A DNA stretch of 64,000 nucleotides from Mycolicibacterium duvalii (GCF_010726645.1 NZ_AP022563.1:4216001-4280000), one strand, 5' to 3'. Positions 27,001 through 33,709 are shown, numbered from the stretch's first letter. Numbers and translations: made by a program. Notes: a model not told the origin generated them from the letters alone.

Positions 27001-29068
27001 GGGTTATGTGCAGGTGCGCGTCGAGGCGGCCGGCCTGAACTTCCGCGACGTGCTCAACGTACTGGGCCTCTACCCGGGAGATCCCGGTCCGATCGGCGGC
27101 GACTTCGCCGGTGTGGTCACACAACTGGGCGAGGGAGTCGCGGAATCCGGGGTGGCCCTGGAGGTCGGTGCGCGGGTCTACGGCTTCATGCAGGGCGCGT
27201 TCTCCAGCCGGTTCAACGTGCCGGCGCAACTGCTCGCGCCGATCCCCGACGGCATCAGCGCGGTGGAGGCCGCCACCATCCCGGCGGCGGCGCTGACCGC
27301 ACGGCTGGCCTTCGACTGGGCCGCGCTGCGCCCCGGCGACCGGGTGCTGATCCACGCGGCCAGCGGCGGCGTCGGGCTGGCCGCCATCCAGCTGGCCCAG
27401 CAGCACGGCGCGGTCGTCTTCGCCACCGCCAGCACCTTCAAGCGCGCGACGCTGCGCGCCATGGGCGTCAAATACGTCTACGATTCCCGCAGCACGGATT
27501 TCGCCGACCAGATCCTGGCCGACACCGATGGCGAGGGCGTCGACGTCGTGCTCAACAGCCTGACCAATGAGGGGTTCATCGACGCCACGGTGCGAGCCAC
27601 CGCGCAGTACGGCCGCTTCGCCGAAATCGCCAAACGTGACATCTGGACACCGGAACAGATGGCCGCGGCCCGCCCCGACATCGCCTACGAGATCGTCGCA
27701 CTCGACACGGTGACCCTGACCGAGCCCGAACGCATCCGCGGGCTGCTGACCGAGGTGTCCGAGGGGCTGGGCAAGCGGGAGTGGACGCCGCTGCCCGCCG
27801 AGGTCTACCCGCTGACCGAAGCCCGCGCGGCGTTCCGCCGGATGCAGCAGGCCCGGCACATCGGCAAGATCGTGTGTCAGGTGCCCGCGCCACTCACACC
27901 GCGGCCCGACCGCAGCTACCTGATCACCGGTGGACTCGGTGCGATCGGCCTGCACACCGCGTCCTATCTGGCCCAACGCGGCGCCGGGGACCTCGTGCTG
28001 ACCAGCCGACGCGCCCCCGACGCCGCCACCCGGCAGGTGATCGACGACCTCACCGAGCGGTTCAAGTGCCGTATACATGTGTTCACCGCCGATGTCGGCG
28101 ACGAGGCCGAGGTCGCGCAGCTGCTGGACCGCATCCGTGCCGAGCTGCCGCCGCTGGCCGGTGTCGCGCATCTGGCCGGTGTGCTCGATGATGCGTTGTT
28201 GAGCCAGCAGAGCATCGAGCGGTTCCGAACCACGCTGGCGCCCAAGGCCTTCGGGGCGTGCCACCTGGATCGTCTGACCGCTGACGACGATCTGGACTTC
28301 TTCCTGGTGTCGTCGTCGGTGTCGAGTCTGTTCGGGTCCCCCGGGCAGGCCAACTATGCGACCGCGAACGCGTTCCTCGACGGGCTGGTGGCCCGGCGGC
28401 GGGCGCTGGGTCTGCCCGCGACAGGCATCAACTTCGGGCCGTGGGCACAAGGCGGCATGGCCTCGTCGGAGGCCGCGACCGCGAATATCACCGCCCAGGG
28501 CCTGATTCCGCTGGAACCGTCGTCCGCGCTGGGCGCGCTGGCCGAGGCCGTCGCCAACGGCACCGGCCAGGCCACCGTCGTCAAGGCCAACTGGCAGCGG
28601 GCGGCGAAGGTGCTCGGCAGCTCCCGGCCGCCGATCCTGGACCTCGTGCTGCCGCGGCCGGAGGGGGAGGTCACCGGGGACAGCGAGCTGCTGCGTCAAC
28701 TCGAGGAGATCCCGGTGGCCCAGCGCGCCGGCTTCGTCACCGAGTTCCTGCAACGGGAGGTGCAGAACTTCCTGCGGCTGGCACAGCCGCCGGCGGCCAG
28801 CAGCCGGTTCCTGGATCTGGGCACCGACTCGCTGATGGCGATCGAGCTGCGCAACCGGCTGCACAGCCAGTTCGGGGGTGCGTTCACCATCAACGCGACC
28901 GCGGTCTTCGACTACCCCACCATCGGCGGACTCGCCGAGTATCTGGTGGGCCAACTGCCCGACGCCGAGTCCGCGGCGCCGGACGCCGCCCCACGGGAAG
29001 ACCCGTCCGGTGAGGCGTCACCGAATGACCACACCCGGCCTGCAGAGGACGCCGGCGCGGACGGGTAA
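18053..29068 (+). CDS. Bimodular type I polyketide synthase of the TPP locus (phleic acid synthase)
   Basis: A 3671-residue megasynthase. Module 1: KS (about 14-440, Cys184), AT (about 544-850, Ser634), KR (about 1175-1350), ACP (about 1450-1524, Ser1486). Module 2: KS (about 1548-1973, Cys1719), AT (about 2086-2393, Ser2179), DH (about 2450-2745, HxxxGxxxxP with His2480), ER (about 2957-3276, HAASGGVG), KR (about 3285-3523, Tyr3435), ACP (about 3550-3633, Ser3593). Both ATs carry GHSVG and HAFH, the malonyl-CoA pattern. Module 1 has no DH or ER, and there is no thioesterase. KR2 has the LDD motif, KR1 does not. ATG at 18053 is chosen for AGGGAGG eight bases upstream; earlier ATGs at 18002 and 18032 lack one. 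Corresponds to the M. smegmatis TPP Pks. Confidence 0.92.
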   Translation: MGSADQPKAPAPRFAVIGYAARFPGAPDADAFWDLLRDGREAISEVPQDRWDADEFFDPDPATPGKVVTRRAGFVEDATGFDAPFFGMSTREVRLMDPQHRLLLETAWRAVEHAGTAPTSLAGSNTGVFVGLATHDYLGMASDELTYPEIEAYMAIGTSNAAAAGRISYRLGLQGPSVAVDTACSSSLVALHQACQALQLGECDLALAGGANVLLTPATMITFSSAHMLAPDGRCKTFDAAADGYVRGEGCGVIVIKRLEDAVRDGDRIRAVIRGSAINQDGASGGLTVPNGVAQQHVIAQALTRAGLAPADVGYLEAHGTGTSLGDPIEAQAAGEALGAGREPGAPLLIGSAKTNIGHLEAAAGIAGVIKVILALEHQMLPKHLNFENPSPHIPWHRLPIEVVRDTRPWERNGRPRIAGVSSFGFAGTNAHVILEEAPQPDEPAAVAVERDDRLFSILPLSARTPAALVQIADRYRDWWTAHPEASLADVCLTAGAARAHLEHRAALVVNSKESALELLGALADDRPAPGLVRGECHEPPKTAWLFTGQGSQYPGMARELFDTEPVFADTVRRCADAVAGILEKPLLDVVFGEDEQQLQQTSYAQPALFAIEMGLARLWQSWGLEPDVVLGHSVGQYSAACVAGMFGVEDGARLMAERGRLFASLPAGGRMVAAFTAAERVERLTDEFPGLSVAAYNGANTVLSGPGTDLEKAVARLAADGVRCDWLDTSHAFHSALLDPILDEFEAAAQQVTFTAPQRILIDNRTGAALGRSVRLDGAYWRRHARQPVEFAKSVRTLADLNCRLLVEIGPRPVLTAAALSAWPDPATAPRVIASLRRTTADHRQITEALADAYTLGQLPDFDALRRTGAHKLDLPTYPFEHRQYWYKDHREGPDRQQNLAARTQAVGLLEDGRIDELAALLDDADPRTREVLSKLAAQHNRQRGTQSIADDRYEIRWTQAASVPTVDEDVTWILVGEDTPATAPLIETLTTRGDQHRLVGLPLSDTDEAALVETLRTAAQDNPSVRIVCLAALDIDSTPSMRALLRMQHRVVGGLRRLFRAAASAECRAPIWLITRGGQHVTDADAVAPHQSALWGFGRAAALELPHSWGGLVDLADGATEDWPTVLDRIGAARDAAVREDQLALRDGAVYVPRLIRRTEPPNAAPLPLRSDATYLITGGLGAIGLEIAGYLAAQGAKHLVLTSRRPADATAQRIDALAAQHGCDIRVHTADVADAHDVAHLLAAVAAELPPLAGIVHAAGEIGTTGLTELDDTELDRVFAGKVWGAWHLSEAAADLQLDFFLGTSSIASVWGGYGQTAYGAANAFLDGLAWRLRAQGITATSVNFGPWTAGMADAESQARLAQRGVRTLSPADALAGLADAVAASAAQAVVARIDWSRFLPLFAQAGRRAFLAELEREVPSQPGAVATPTGPTPLVERLTNAPVQQRRKLLIDYLRDAVAEVTRVDAAEIREDAGFFDIGMDSLMAVELRRRIEQGVGKEIPATLAMDHPRLSDVADYLLGDVLGLDDQTTPKPAAVTVTARTDEPIAIVAVSCRFPGAPDPEAFWDLLAGGVDAIREVPEDRFDIDEFYDPDPDSPGKTYTRFGGFLDGIDGFDPEFFGISPREAVWIEPQQRLMLETVWEGLERAGYSPQELRGSRTGVFVGVAANEYAHLLSAESIDKIEPHFITGNALNAISGRVAFTLGFEGPAVAVDTACSSALVAVHQACQALHTGDCDLALAGGVNVLLSPVTVVAASRARMLSPVGRCKTFDASADGYVRSEGAGVLVLKRLSDAVRDGDRVCAVIPASAVNQDGASSGLTVPNGGAQQRLIGTALARAGLSGADVDYLEAHGTGTPLGDPIEVQAAAAAYGAGRDADRPLLMGSVKTNVGHLESASGAAGLIKVVLSLQHGMLPRSLHFDNPSPHIPWDTLPVKVLDEAAPWQADGRPRRAGVSSFGFTGTNAHVLVEEAPAPPVPAAENGADEADVSSTRPQPPGVLTLSARSPEALTALARRYHDWLGAHPDADLTDLCLTAGAGRAHFEHRAALVVESVESARHGLADLVENRLRPGVVRGEHTHQPMTAWLFTGQGSQYPGMARELFDAEPVFAATVTQCADAVKDIVTRPLLEVLFAADRNTGDLLRHTSFAQPALFAVEMGLARLWQSWGIEPDVVLGHSVGQYAAACVAGVFSLEDGARLMAERGRMFGALPDGGRMVAVFTDAAQVEQVAAEFPRVSVGAYNGPNTVLSGPGDELEDIVARFEDDGIRCTWLHTSHAFHSELLDPALDEFESYAGKIDFAAPTLPLVCNRTGAVLTAQHPLDAQYWRRHSRQPVQFAESIRTVAALGASVLMEIGPQPVLTGAAVQVWPEHLAPPRAIASLRKGVADRRQIADALAAAYVGGHRPDFAALYAPHRGRLELPTYPFQRRRFWPRTAGISADGGSGPAVSGILGAAKDLASGDCVYTSRLSVRSQPWLCDHVIYGTVVVPGATYAAMALAAVGTPAHVNDVFFYEPIILPEKASREVQLTLHPAADGGHKFEVHSRPYGVRDAEWALNAEGTVVPGVDEPAPEDTGPVDEAVERLQRMRPQELFETFADMELAWGPTWSGSLKSLWLGEGEAVGDILVGAELAEQLGSEPMHPVLMDLCTGVAFPAFPALLAAEQGVTDLFLPLRYGRVTLRDKMPRRFYCRATWRPSALDSETQVFDLDFLDRDGRQLGGIREFTVKRAPREALLRGLGGDATRLLYTLGWHEVPPPPPAEDSAPGTWLIAGFDELAAAVPGCIPLDCALDPEPLGQLLIDAQERGVPYSGVVWRAAGPGADETDAEVAARLEAEIEQLLGAVGAVQQGGPERPGVKLPGGLWIVTEGAVATESGEPVDPVQSALWGFGRTAINEEPALRCRLVDVDGSAEAVRLLAGLLGNPVDEPEIAVRQGKMLASRLLPWARSGHLTVPRSADFVLAPTERGAIDNLRLAETDVPPPAAGYVQVRVEAAGLNFRDVLNVLGLYPGDPGPIGGDFAGVVTQLGEGVAESGVALEVGARVYGFMQGAFSSRFNVPAQLLAPIPDGISAVEAATIPAAALTARLAFDWAALRPGDRVLIHAASGGVGLAAIQLAQQHGAVVFATASTFKRATLRAMGVKYVYDSRSTDFADQILADTDGEGVDVVLNSLTNEGFIDATVRATAQYGRFAEIAKRDIWTPEQMAAARPDIAYEIVALDTVTLTEPERIRGLLTEVSEGLGKREWTPLPAEVYPLTEARAAFRRMQQARHIGKIVCQVPAPLTPRPDRSYLITGGLGAIGLHTASYLAQRGAGDLVLTSRRAPDAATRQVIDDLTERFKCRIHVFTADVGDEAEVAQLLDRIRAELPPLAGVAHLAGVLDDALLSQQSIERFRTTLAPKAFGACHLDRLTADDDLDFFLVSSSVSSLFGSPGQANYATANAFLDGLVARRRALGLPATGINFGPWAQGGMASSEAATANITAQGLIPLEPSSALGALAEAVANGTGQATVVKANWQRAAKVLGSSRPPILDLVLPRPEGEVTGDSELLRQLEEIPVAQRAGFVTEFLQREVQNFLRLAQPPAASSRFLDLGTDSLMAIELRNRLHSQFGGAFTINATAVFDYPTIGGLAEYLVGQLPDAESAAPDAAPREDPSGEASPNDHTRPAEDAGADG

Positions 29069-29078
29069 CCTGCCGTCC

Positions 29079-29570
29079 ATGGTGGCCCAGACCTCGCGCG
29101 CCCGTCCGAAGTCGTTGCTGATGCTGGCGGTCTCGGTGGCGGCCGTCGCGGCGGTGTCGGTCATCGGCGGTCTGGCCGGCAGCAGTTCGGCCGAAGAGTA
29201 CGGGCGGCTCCAGCAGCCGAGTTTCGCTCCGCCGTCGTGGGTATTCGGACCCACGTGGACGGTGCTCTACGCGTTGATGGCGGTCGCGGCGTGGCTGGTC
29301 TGGCGCACCGGCCCGTCGCCCGAGACCCGGCGGGCGCTGACCCTGTATGCCGTGCAGTTGGTGCTCAACGCCGCATGGACCCCGCTGTTCTTCGGCCTCG
29401 GATGGCGCGGCGTCGCATTCTTCGAACTGAGCATCCTGCTGGTGGTGTTGATCGCCACGGTGGTGCTGTTCTGGCGGCGCAGCGTCCCGGCCGGGGCGCT
29501 GCTGCTGCCCTACCTGGCCTGGTCGGGGTTCGCCCTGTGCCTGAATTTCGCGGTGTGGCAGTTGAATTGA
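29079..29570 (+). CDS. TspO/MBR family membrane protein
   Basis: A 163-residue tryptophan-rich sensory protein with five transmembrane helices. Signature: SFAPPSWVFGPTWTVLYALM (about 49-68), WTPLFFGLGW (about 97-106), and Trp/Tyr residues in helix 5 (LPYLAWSGF). TspO proteins bind porphyrins and other hydrophobic ligands; the mycobacterial role is unclear. ATG at 29079 begins 10 bp after the PKS stop. TAACCT (29066-29071), formed partly by the PKS stop codon, lies 7 bp before the ATG and could give a leaderless mRNA. An ATG at 29025 would overlap the PKS by 44 bp and is less likely. Confidence 0.85.
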   Translation: MVAQTSRARPKSLLMLAVSVAAVAAVSVIGGLAGSSSAEEYGRLQQPSFAPPSWVFGPTWTVLYALMAVAAWLVWRTGPSPETRRALTLYAVQLVLNAAWTPLFFGLGWRGVAFFELSILLVVLIATVVLFWRRSVPAGALLLPYLAWSGFALCLNFAVWQLN

Positions 29571-29589
29571 CCATGACAGAGGGGCGGGC

Positions 29590-30381
29590 ATGACGAAGTC
29601 GGTATTCATCACCGGTGCGGCAACCGGGATCGGGCGCGCCACGGCCCTGCTGTTCGCGCAGCGGGGTTACCTCGTCGGGGGCTATGACCTCAACGAGGAC
29701 GGGCTGCGCGTGCTGGCCGCCGACATCACCGCCGTGGGCGGTACGCCGGTGGTGGGGCACCTCAACGTCACCGACGCCGACGAGGTCGCGCAACGCCTGG
29801 CCGAGTTCACCCAGACCTCCGGGGGCCGCCTCGATGTGCTGATCAACAACGCGGGGCTGCTCAACGCCGGGCGGTTCGAGGAGATCTCGCTGGACGTGCA
29901 CCACCGCGAGATCGACGTCAACGTCAAGGGCGTGGTCAACGGGCTCTACGCGGCGTTCCCGTACCTGAAGGCCACCCCCGGTGCCGTCGTGGTGAACCTG
30001 GCGTCGGCGTCGGCGATCTACGGCCAGGCCGAACTGGCCAACTACAGCGCGACCAAGTTCTTCGTGCGGGCGATCACCGAGGCGCTCGACCTCGAATGGG
30101 GTCAGTACGGAATCCGCGTCATCGACATGTGGCCGCTGTACGTCAACACCGCGATGACCAAGGACGTCAAGACCGGCACCACACAGTCGCTCGGCATCCG
30201 GCTGACCGCACAGGACATCGCGACGGACATCGTGGCCGCCGTCGACGCCACCTGGGCGCGCCGGCTCGTCTCCCAGGTGCACTTCCCGGTCGGCATCCAG
30301 GCCAAGGCGCTGGCCCTGGGCGCCAGGTTCTCGCCGGCCTGGCTGACCCGGCTGGTCAACAAGGGGCTGGCGGGAAGCTAA
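29590..30381 (+). CDS. Short-chain dehydrogenase/reductase
   Basis: A 263-residue classical SDR: cofactor motif TGAATGIG (residues 8-15), NNAG (about 89-92), catalytic Ser near 141 (LASASA) and YSATK (about 154-158). An acidic residue follows beta-2 (YDLNEDG), pointing to NAD(H) rather than NADP(H). The substrate is unknown. It lies 19 bp after tspO and may share its transcript. Its TAA overlaps the stop codon of the convergent next gene (30378-30381). Confidence 0.88.
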   Translation: MTKSVFITGAATGIGRATALLFAQRGYLVGGYDLNEDGLRVLAADITAVGGTPVVGHLNVTDADEVAQRLAEFTQTSGGRLDVLINNAGLLNAGRFEEISLDVHHREIDVNVKGVVNGLYAAFPYLKATPGAVVVNLASASAIYGQAELANYSATKFFVRAITEALDLEWGQYGIRVIDMWPLYVNTAMTKDVKTGTTQSLGIRLTAQDIATDIVAAVDATWARRLVSQVHFPVGIQAKALALGARFSPAWLTRLVNKGLAGS

Positions 30382-31466
30382 CGCCAGCGGGTGGCCTCCA
30401 CCTCCGGCGGCAGCGGCGGGTGCAGCGGCACGTCGAGGCCGTCGTAGATCCCCGGCTTCTGCGTCGCCAACCAGCCGATCGCGCCGAGCAGGCGGTTCGC
30501 GGCTGTGGTGTTGCCCCCGTCGGCGCGGGTGCCTCCCGGTACGTCGGCGCGCGTCACGATCGTCAGCCGCGGGTCCCCGTCGACGATGACGCGGTGATCC
30601 CCCACCCCCTCGTCGGGCTGTGGCCAGTGCGGTGCGCACGCCGGGTGGATGCGGGTGATGTGTTCGACGACGACCCGTGCCCGGCCTCCGGACCATCCGA
30701 CGACGCGCAGGTAGAACGCCCCCTGAGTGCCTTTCTCGAACCGGCCCATCACCGTGTCGACGGACTCCTCCAGAGGCAGCCGCTCCACCTCCTCGGTGAT
30801 GTCGTCGATGTCCAGGCCCAGGCCGCGGCCGATCAGCCGGATGTTGCCGCCCCACACCATCGTCGGGACGGTCGGGAGCAACATCATCGGGGTCTCGTCC
30901 ATCGGGCCGCCGAAGCCGCACGAGACGCGCACCGCGTAGGGCTGGTCGTAGGTCGAGTAGTCGAAGATCTCCTGACAGGTGATCGTGTCGATCCGGGTGC
31001 ACAGCCCAGCAGCCGTGACGGCCAGGGCGTCGTTGGCCCAGCCGGGATCGACGCCGCTGACCAGCAGCGCCGCCGACCCGTGCGCGGCGGCCGCGCTCAG
31101 ACGCGCCACCCAGTCCGGGGGCGCGGAGCGCGGATCGTAGAGCGAGTACAGCGATGGGGTGACCACGTGCCTGCCCGCGCGCAGGCACCGCTCGATGTCG
31201 GCGAGCGCGTCGTCGGGCCGGATGTCACCGGAGGCCATGTACGCCACGGCGTCACATTCGGCCAGCGCCGCGTTCACATCGGTGGTCGCCGCGACCCCCG
31301 CGGATTCGGCCAGCCCGGCAAACGTCGCAGCGTCGCGGCCCGCCTTGTCCGCAGCGGAGGTGATCACGGCTGCCAGCCGCAGCCCCGGAAAGGCGGTCAG
31401 CGACCGGATGGCCGTGGTCCCCATATTGCCCGTTCCCCATACCGCCACCGCGGTCGTCGACGCCAT
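30378..31466 (-). CDS. Dihydrodipicolinate reductase-like / 2,4-diaminopentanoate dehydrogenase family protein
   Basis: A 362-residue NAD(P)-dependent protein with an N-terminal Rossmann fold, VAVWGTGNMGTTAIRSL (residues 7-23), and a C-terminal alpha/beta domain (GVDPGWANDAL near 142). Mycobacteria carry several such proteins beside lipid and steroid genes; none of the DapB catalytic SGNFS-like motif is visible, so it is unlikely to act in lysine synthesis. Natural substrate unknown. Divergent from fadE5 with 241 bp between starts. The stop codons of this gene and the SDR overlap. Confidence 0.75.
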   Translation of the reverse strand: MASTTAVAVWGTGNMGTTAIRSLTAFPGLRLAAVITSAADKAGRDAATFAGLAESAGVAATTDVNAALAECDAVAYMASGDIRPDDALADIERCLRAGRHVVTPSLYSLYDPRSAPPDWVARLSAAAAHGSAALLVSGVDPGWANDALAVTAAGLCTRIDTITCQEIFDYSTYDQPYAVRVSCGFGGPMDETPMMLLPTVPTMVWGGNIRLIGRGLGLDIDDITEEVERLPLEESVDTVMGRFEKGTQGAFYLRVVGWSGGRARVVVEHITRIHPACAPHWPQPDEGVGDHRVIVDGDPRLTIVTRADVPGGTRADGGNTTAANRLLGAIGWLATQKPGIYDGLDVPLHPPLPPEVEATRWR

Positions 31467-31602
31467 TCCGACACCCTATCGGGCTAAACGTGACAATCAT
31501 CACAAGGGACTGTCTGTGCAGTTCAGAGGCGTTTTCGGCGGCGAAATCGAGCCCCGGCCAACCGCCTGGTTGGGCAACCGGCGGAAATCGCCCACAGTCG
31601 CT

Positions 31603-31630
31603 TTGCGTTCAAGTTACCCGGCGGTATAGT
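31603..31630 (+). promoter_or_regulatory. SigA-type promoter of fadE5
   Basis: TTGCGT (31603-31608), 16-bp spacer, TATAGT (31625-31630): one of the best housekeeping promoters in the window. The expected start of transcription is near 31637, giving a leader of about 70 nt. AAGTTACCC (31611-31619) lies in the spacer and is the inverse of GGGTAACTT at 31648-31656. Confidence 0.6.
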
Positions 31631-31637
31631 CGGACAC

Positions 31638-31655
31638 AGTTACTGGTGGGTAACT
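31638..31655. promoter_or_regulatory. TetR-type operator at the fadE5 transcription start
   Basis: AGTTAC-TGGTGG-GTAACT, a perfect 6+6+6 dyad over the expected start of transcription. Its core TTAC-N6-GTAA, with the same spacing, also appears between fadA2 and fabG4. It could be bound by the TetR protein encoded at 38541-39149, which is an inference from proximity. Confidence 0.55.
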
Positions 31656-31707
31656 TGTCGCACGAGTACCCAACCATCAGGTGGCGTTCTCAATGAGGAG
31701 GAATGGC

Positions 31708-33543
31708 GTGAGCCACTACAAGAGCAATGTTCGTGATCAGGTATTCAACCTGTTCGAGGTCCTCGGCGTAGACAAGGTGCTCGGCGAGGGCGCCTACGCC
31801 GACTTCGATGTCGAGACCGCCACCGAGATGCTGGCCGAGATGGCCCGTCTGGCCGAAGGCCCGGTGGCCGAGTCGTTCACCGACGGGGACCGCAACCCGC
31901 CGGTCTTCGACCCCAAGACCCACACGGTCACCCTGCCCGAGAGCTTCAAGAAGTCCGTGCAGGCCGTCGTCGAGGGCGGCTGGGACAAGCTGTCGGTCAG
32001 CGAGGAGCTCGGCGGCACGCCGATGCCGCGCGCGCTGTCCTGGGCTCTGCAGGAGCACATCCTCGGGGCCAACCCCGCGGTGTACATGTACGCGATGGGC
32101 GCCGGGTTCGCCGACATCTTCTATCACCTCGGCACCGAGGAGCAGAAGAAGTGGGCCAAGCTGGCCGCCGACCGCGGCTGGGGCTCGACCATGGTGCTGA
32201 CCGAGCCGGACGCCGGCTCCGACGTCGGCGCCGGCCGCACCAAGGCCGTGCAGCAGGCCGACGGCACCTGGCACATCGACGGTGTGAAGCGCTTCATCAC
32301 CTCGGCCGACTCCGATGACCTGTTCGAGAACATCATGCACCTGGTGCTGGCCCGCCCGGAGGGCGCCGGCCCAGGCACCAAGGGTCTGTCACTGTTCTTC
32401 GTCCCGAAGTTCCACTTCGACCCCGAGACCGGTGAGCCCGGTGAGCGCAACGGCGTGTTCGTCACGAACGTCGAGCACAAGATGGGCCTCAAGGTCTCGG
32501 CCACCTGCGAGCTGTCGTTCGGGCAGCACGGCACTCCGGCGGTGGGCTGGCTGGTCGGCGAGGTGCACGAGGGCATCGCGCAGATGTTCGACGTGATCGA
32601 GCAGGCGCGCATGATGGTCGGTACCAAGGCCATCGCGACGCTGTCGACCGGCTACCTGAACGCTCTGGAGTACGCCAAGGAGCGCGTGCAGGGCGCCGAC
32701 CTGACCCAGATGACCGACAAGACCGCGCCGCGCGTGACCATCACGCATCACCCGGACGTCCGGCGCTCCCTGATGACCCAGAAGGCCTACGCCGAGGGGT
32801 TGCGCGCGCTGTACCTGTTCACCGCGACCCACCAGGACGCCGAGGTCGCCAAGGCCCTGCACGGGATCGAGCCGGAACTGGCGGTCAAGGTCAACGACCT
32901 GATGCTGCCGATCGTCAAGGGTGTCGGTTCGGAGCAGGCCTACGCCAAGCTGACCGAGTCGCTGCAGACCTTCGGCGGGTCCGGCTTCCTGCAGGACTAC
33001 CCGATCGAGCAGTACATCCGCGACGCCAAGATCGACTCGCTCTACGAGGGCACCACGGCCATCCAGGCGCAGGACTTCTTCTTCCGCAAGATCGTCCGCG
33101 ACAAGGGTGTGGCACTGGCGCACGTGTCGGGTCTGATCGAGCAGTTCGTCAAGAACGAGTCGGGTAACGGCCGCCTCAAGGCCGAGCGGGCCCTGTTGGC
33201 CACCGCCCTGCAGGACGTGCAGGCGATGGCGGCCACGCTGACCGGCTACCTGGTCTCGGCGCAGGAGAACCCGGCCGACATCTACAAGGTCGGTCTGGGC
33301 TCGGTGCGCTTCCTGATGAGCGTCGGCGATCTGGTCATCGGCTGGCTGCTGCAGCAGCAGGCGGCCGTGGCGATCGACAAGCTCGACGCCGGCGTGACCG
33401 GTGACGACCGCGCCTTCTACGAGGGCAAGGTCGCGGTGGCTTCGTTCTTCGCGAAGAACTTCCTGCCGCTGCTCACCAGCACGCGGTCGATCATCGACAA
33501 CCTCGACAACGAGGTGATGGAGCTGGACGAGGCGGCCTTCTAG
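31708..33543 (+). CDS. fadE5: FadE5 acyl-CoA dehydrogenase
   Basis: A 611-residue FAD-dependent acyl-CoA dehydrogenase, first step of beta-oxidation, with broad chain-length range in the characterised M. smegmatis enzyme. The motif SLYEGTTAIQAQDFF contains the catalytic base Glu447, the same number as in the M. smegmatis protein. MVLTEPDAGSDVGAG (about 161-175) is the FAD/substrate loop. GTG at 31708 follows AGGAGG (31696-31701); the frame upstream to 31681 is not needed. Begins MSHYKSNVRD like Rv0244c. Ends in a strong terminator. Confidence 0.95.
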   Translation: MSHYKSNVRDQVFNLFEVLGVDKVLGEGAYADFDVETATEMLAEMARLAEGPVAESFTDGDRNPPVFDPKTHTVTLPESFKKSVQAVVEGGWDKLSVSEELGGTPMPRALSWALQEHILGANPAVYMYAMGAGFADIFYHLGTEEQKKWAKLAADRGWGSTMVLTEPDAGSDVGAGRTKAVQQADGTWHIDGVKRFITSADSDDLFENIMHLVLARPEGAGPGTKGLSLFFVPKFHFDPETGEPGERNGVFVTNVEHKMGLKVSATCELSFGQHGTPAVGWLVGEVHEGIAQMFDVIEQARMMVGTKAIATLSTGYLNALEYAKERVQGADLTQMTDKTAPRVTITHHPDVRRSLMTQKAYAEGLRALYLFTATHQDAEVAKALHGIEPELAVKVNDLMLPIVKGVGSEQAYAKLTESLQTFGGSGFLQDYPIEQYIRDAKIDSLYEGTTAIQAQDFFFRKIVRDKGVALAHVSGLIEQFVKNESGNGRLKAERALLATALQDVQAMAATLTGYLVSAQENPADIYKVGLGSVRFLMSVGDLVIGWLLQQQAAVAIDKLDAGVTGDDRAFYEGKVAVASFFAKNFLPLLTSTRSIIDNLDNEVMELDEAAF

Positions 33544-33558
33544 TCCACCTCGGACCCG

Positions 33559-33589
33559 AGACGCCCCCGGACTCTTCCCGGGGGCGTCT
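33559..33589 (+). terminator. Terminator after fadE5
   Basis: AGACGCCCCCGG (33559-33570), 7-base loop, CCGGGGGCGTCT (33578-33589), followed by TTGCATTT. A perfect 12-bp GC-rich stem 16 bases after the stop codon. It also shields the convergent sRNA candidate from read-through. Confidence 0.85.
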
Positions 33590-33602
33590 TGCATTTGGCG
33601 CA

Positions 33603-33709
33603 AAAAAAGGGCGGGTTCGGGAGGACACTGGGCGCGTCACCTTAGTCTCGCGCGACCGACTTTCATCCCTTGTCGGCTCTTCGGATCAGTCACTCCCGAA
33701 CCCGTCGTG
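33603..33709 (-). ncRNA. Small RNA candidate between fadE5 and fadA2 (F6-like position)
   Basis: On the minus strand, TTGCGT (33742-33737), 15 bp, then TAGCAT (33721-33716) form a promoter with a start near 33709. The predicted RNA opens with CGGGTTCGGGAG (33704-33693) and closes with its exact complement CTCCCGAACCCG (33623-33612), followed by CCC and seven U. Inside are stems CCGAC/GTCGG and GCGCG/CGCGC. No ORF fits. M. tuberculosis encodes sRNA F6 (ncRv10243) between fadA2 and fadE5 in the same direction as fadA2, as here; equivalence rests on position and strand, since I cannot align the sequences. Confidence 0.65.

Noticed and set aside
23009..28954. 1981-codon frame antisense to the PKS
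   Set aside because: Follows the codon phase of the PKS with typical shadow composition (G, R, Q, H rich) and no recognisable motif.
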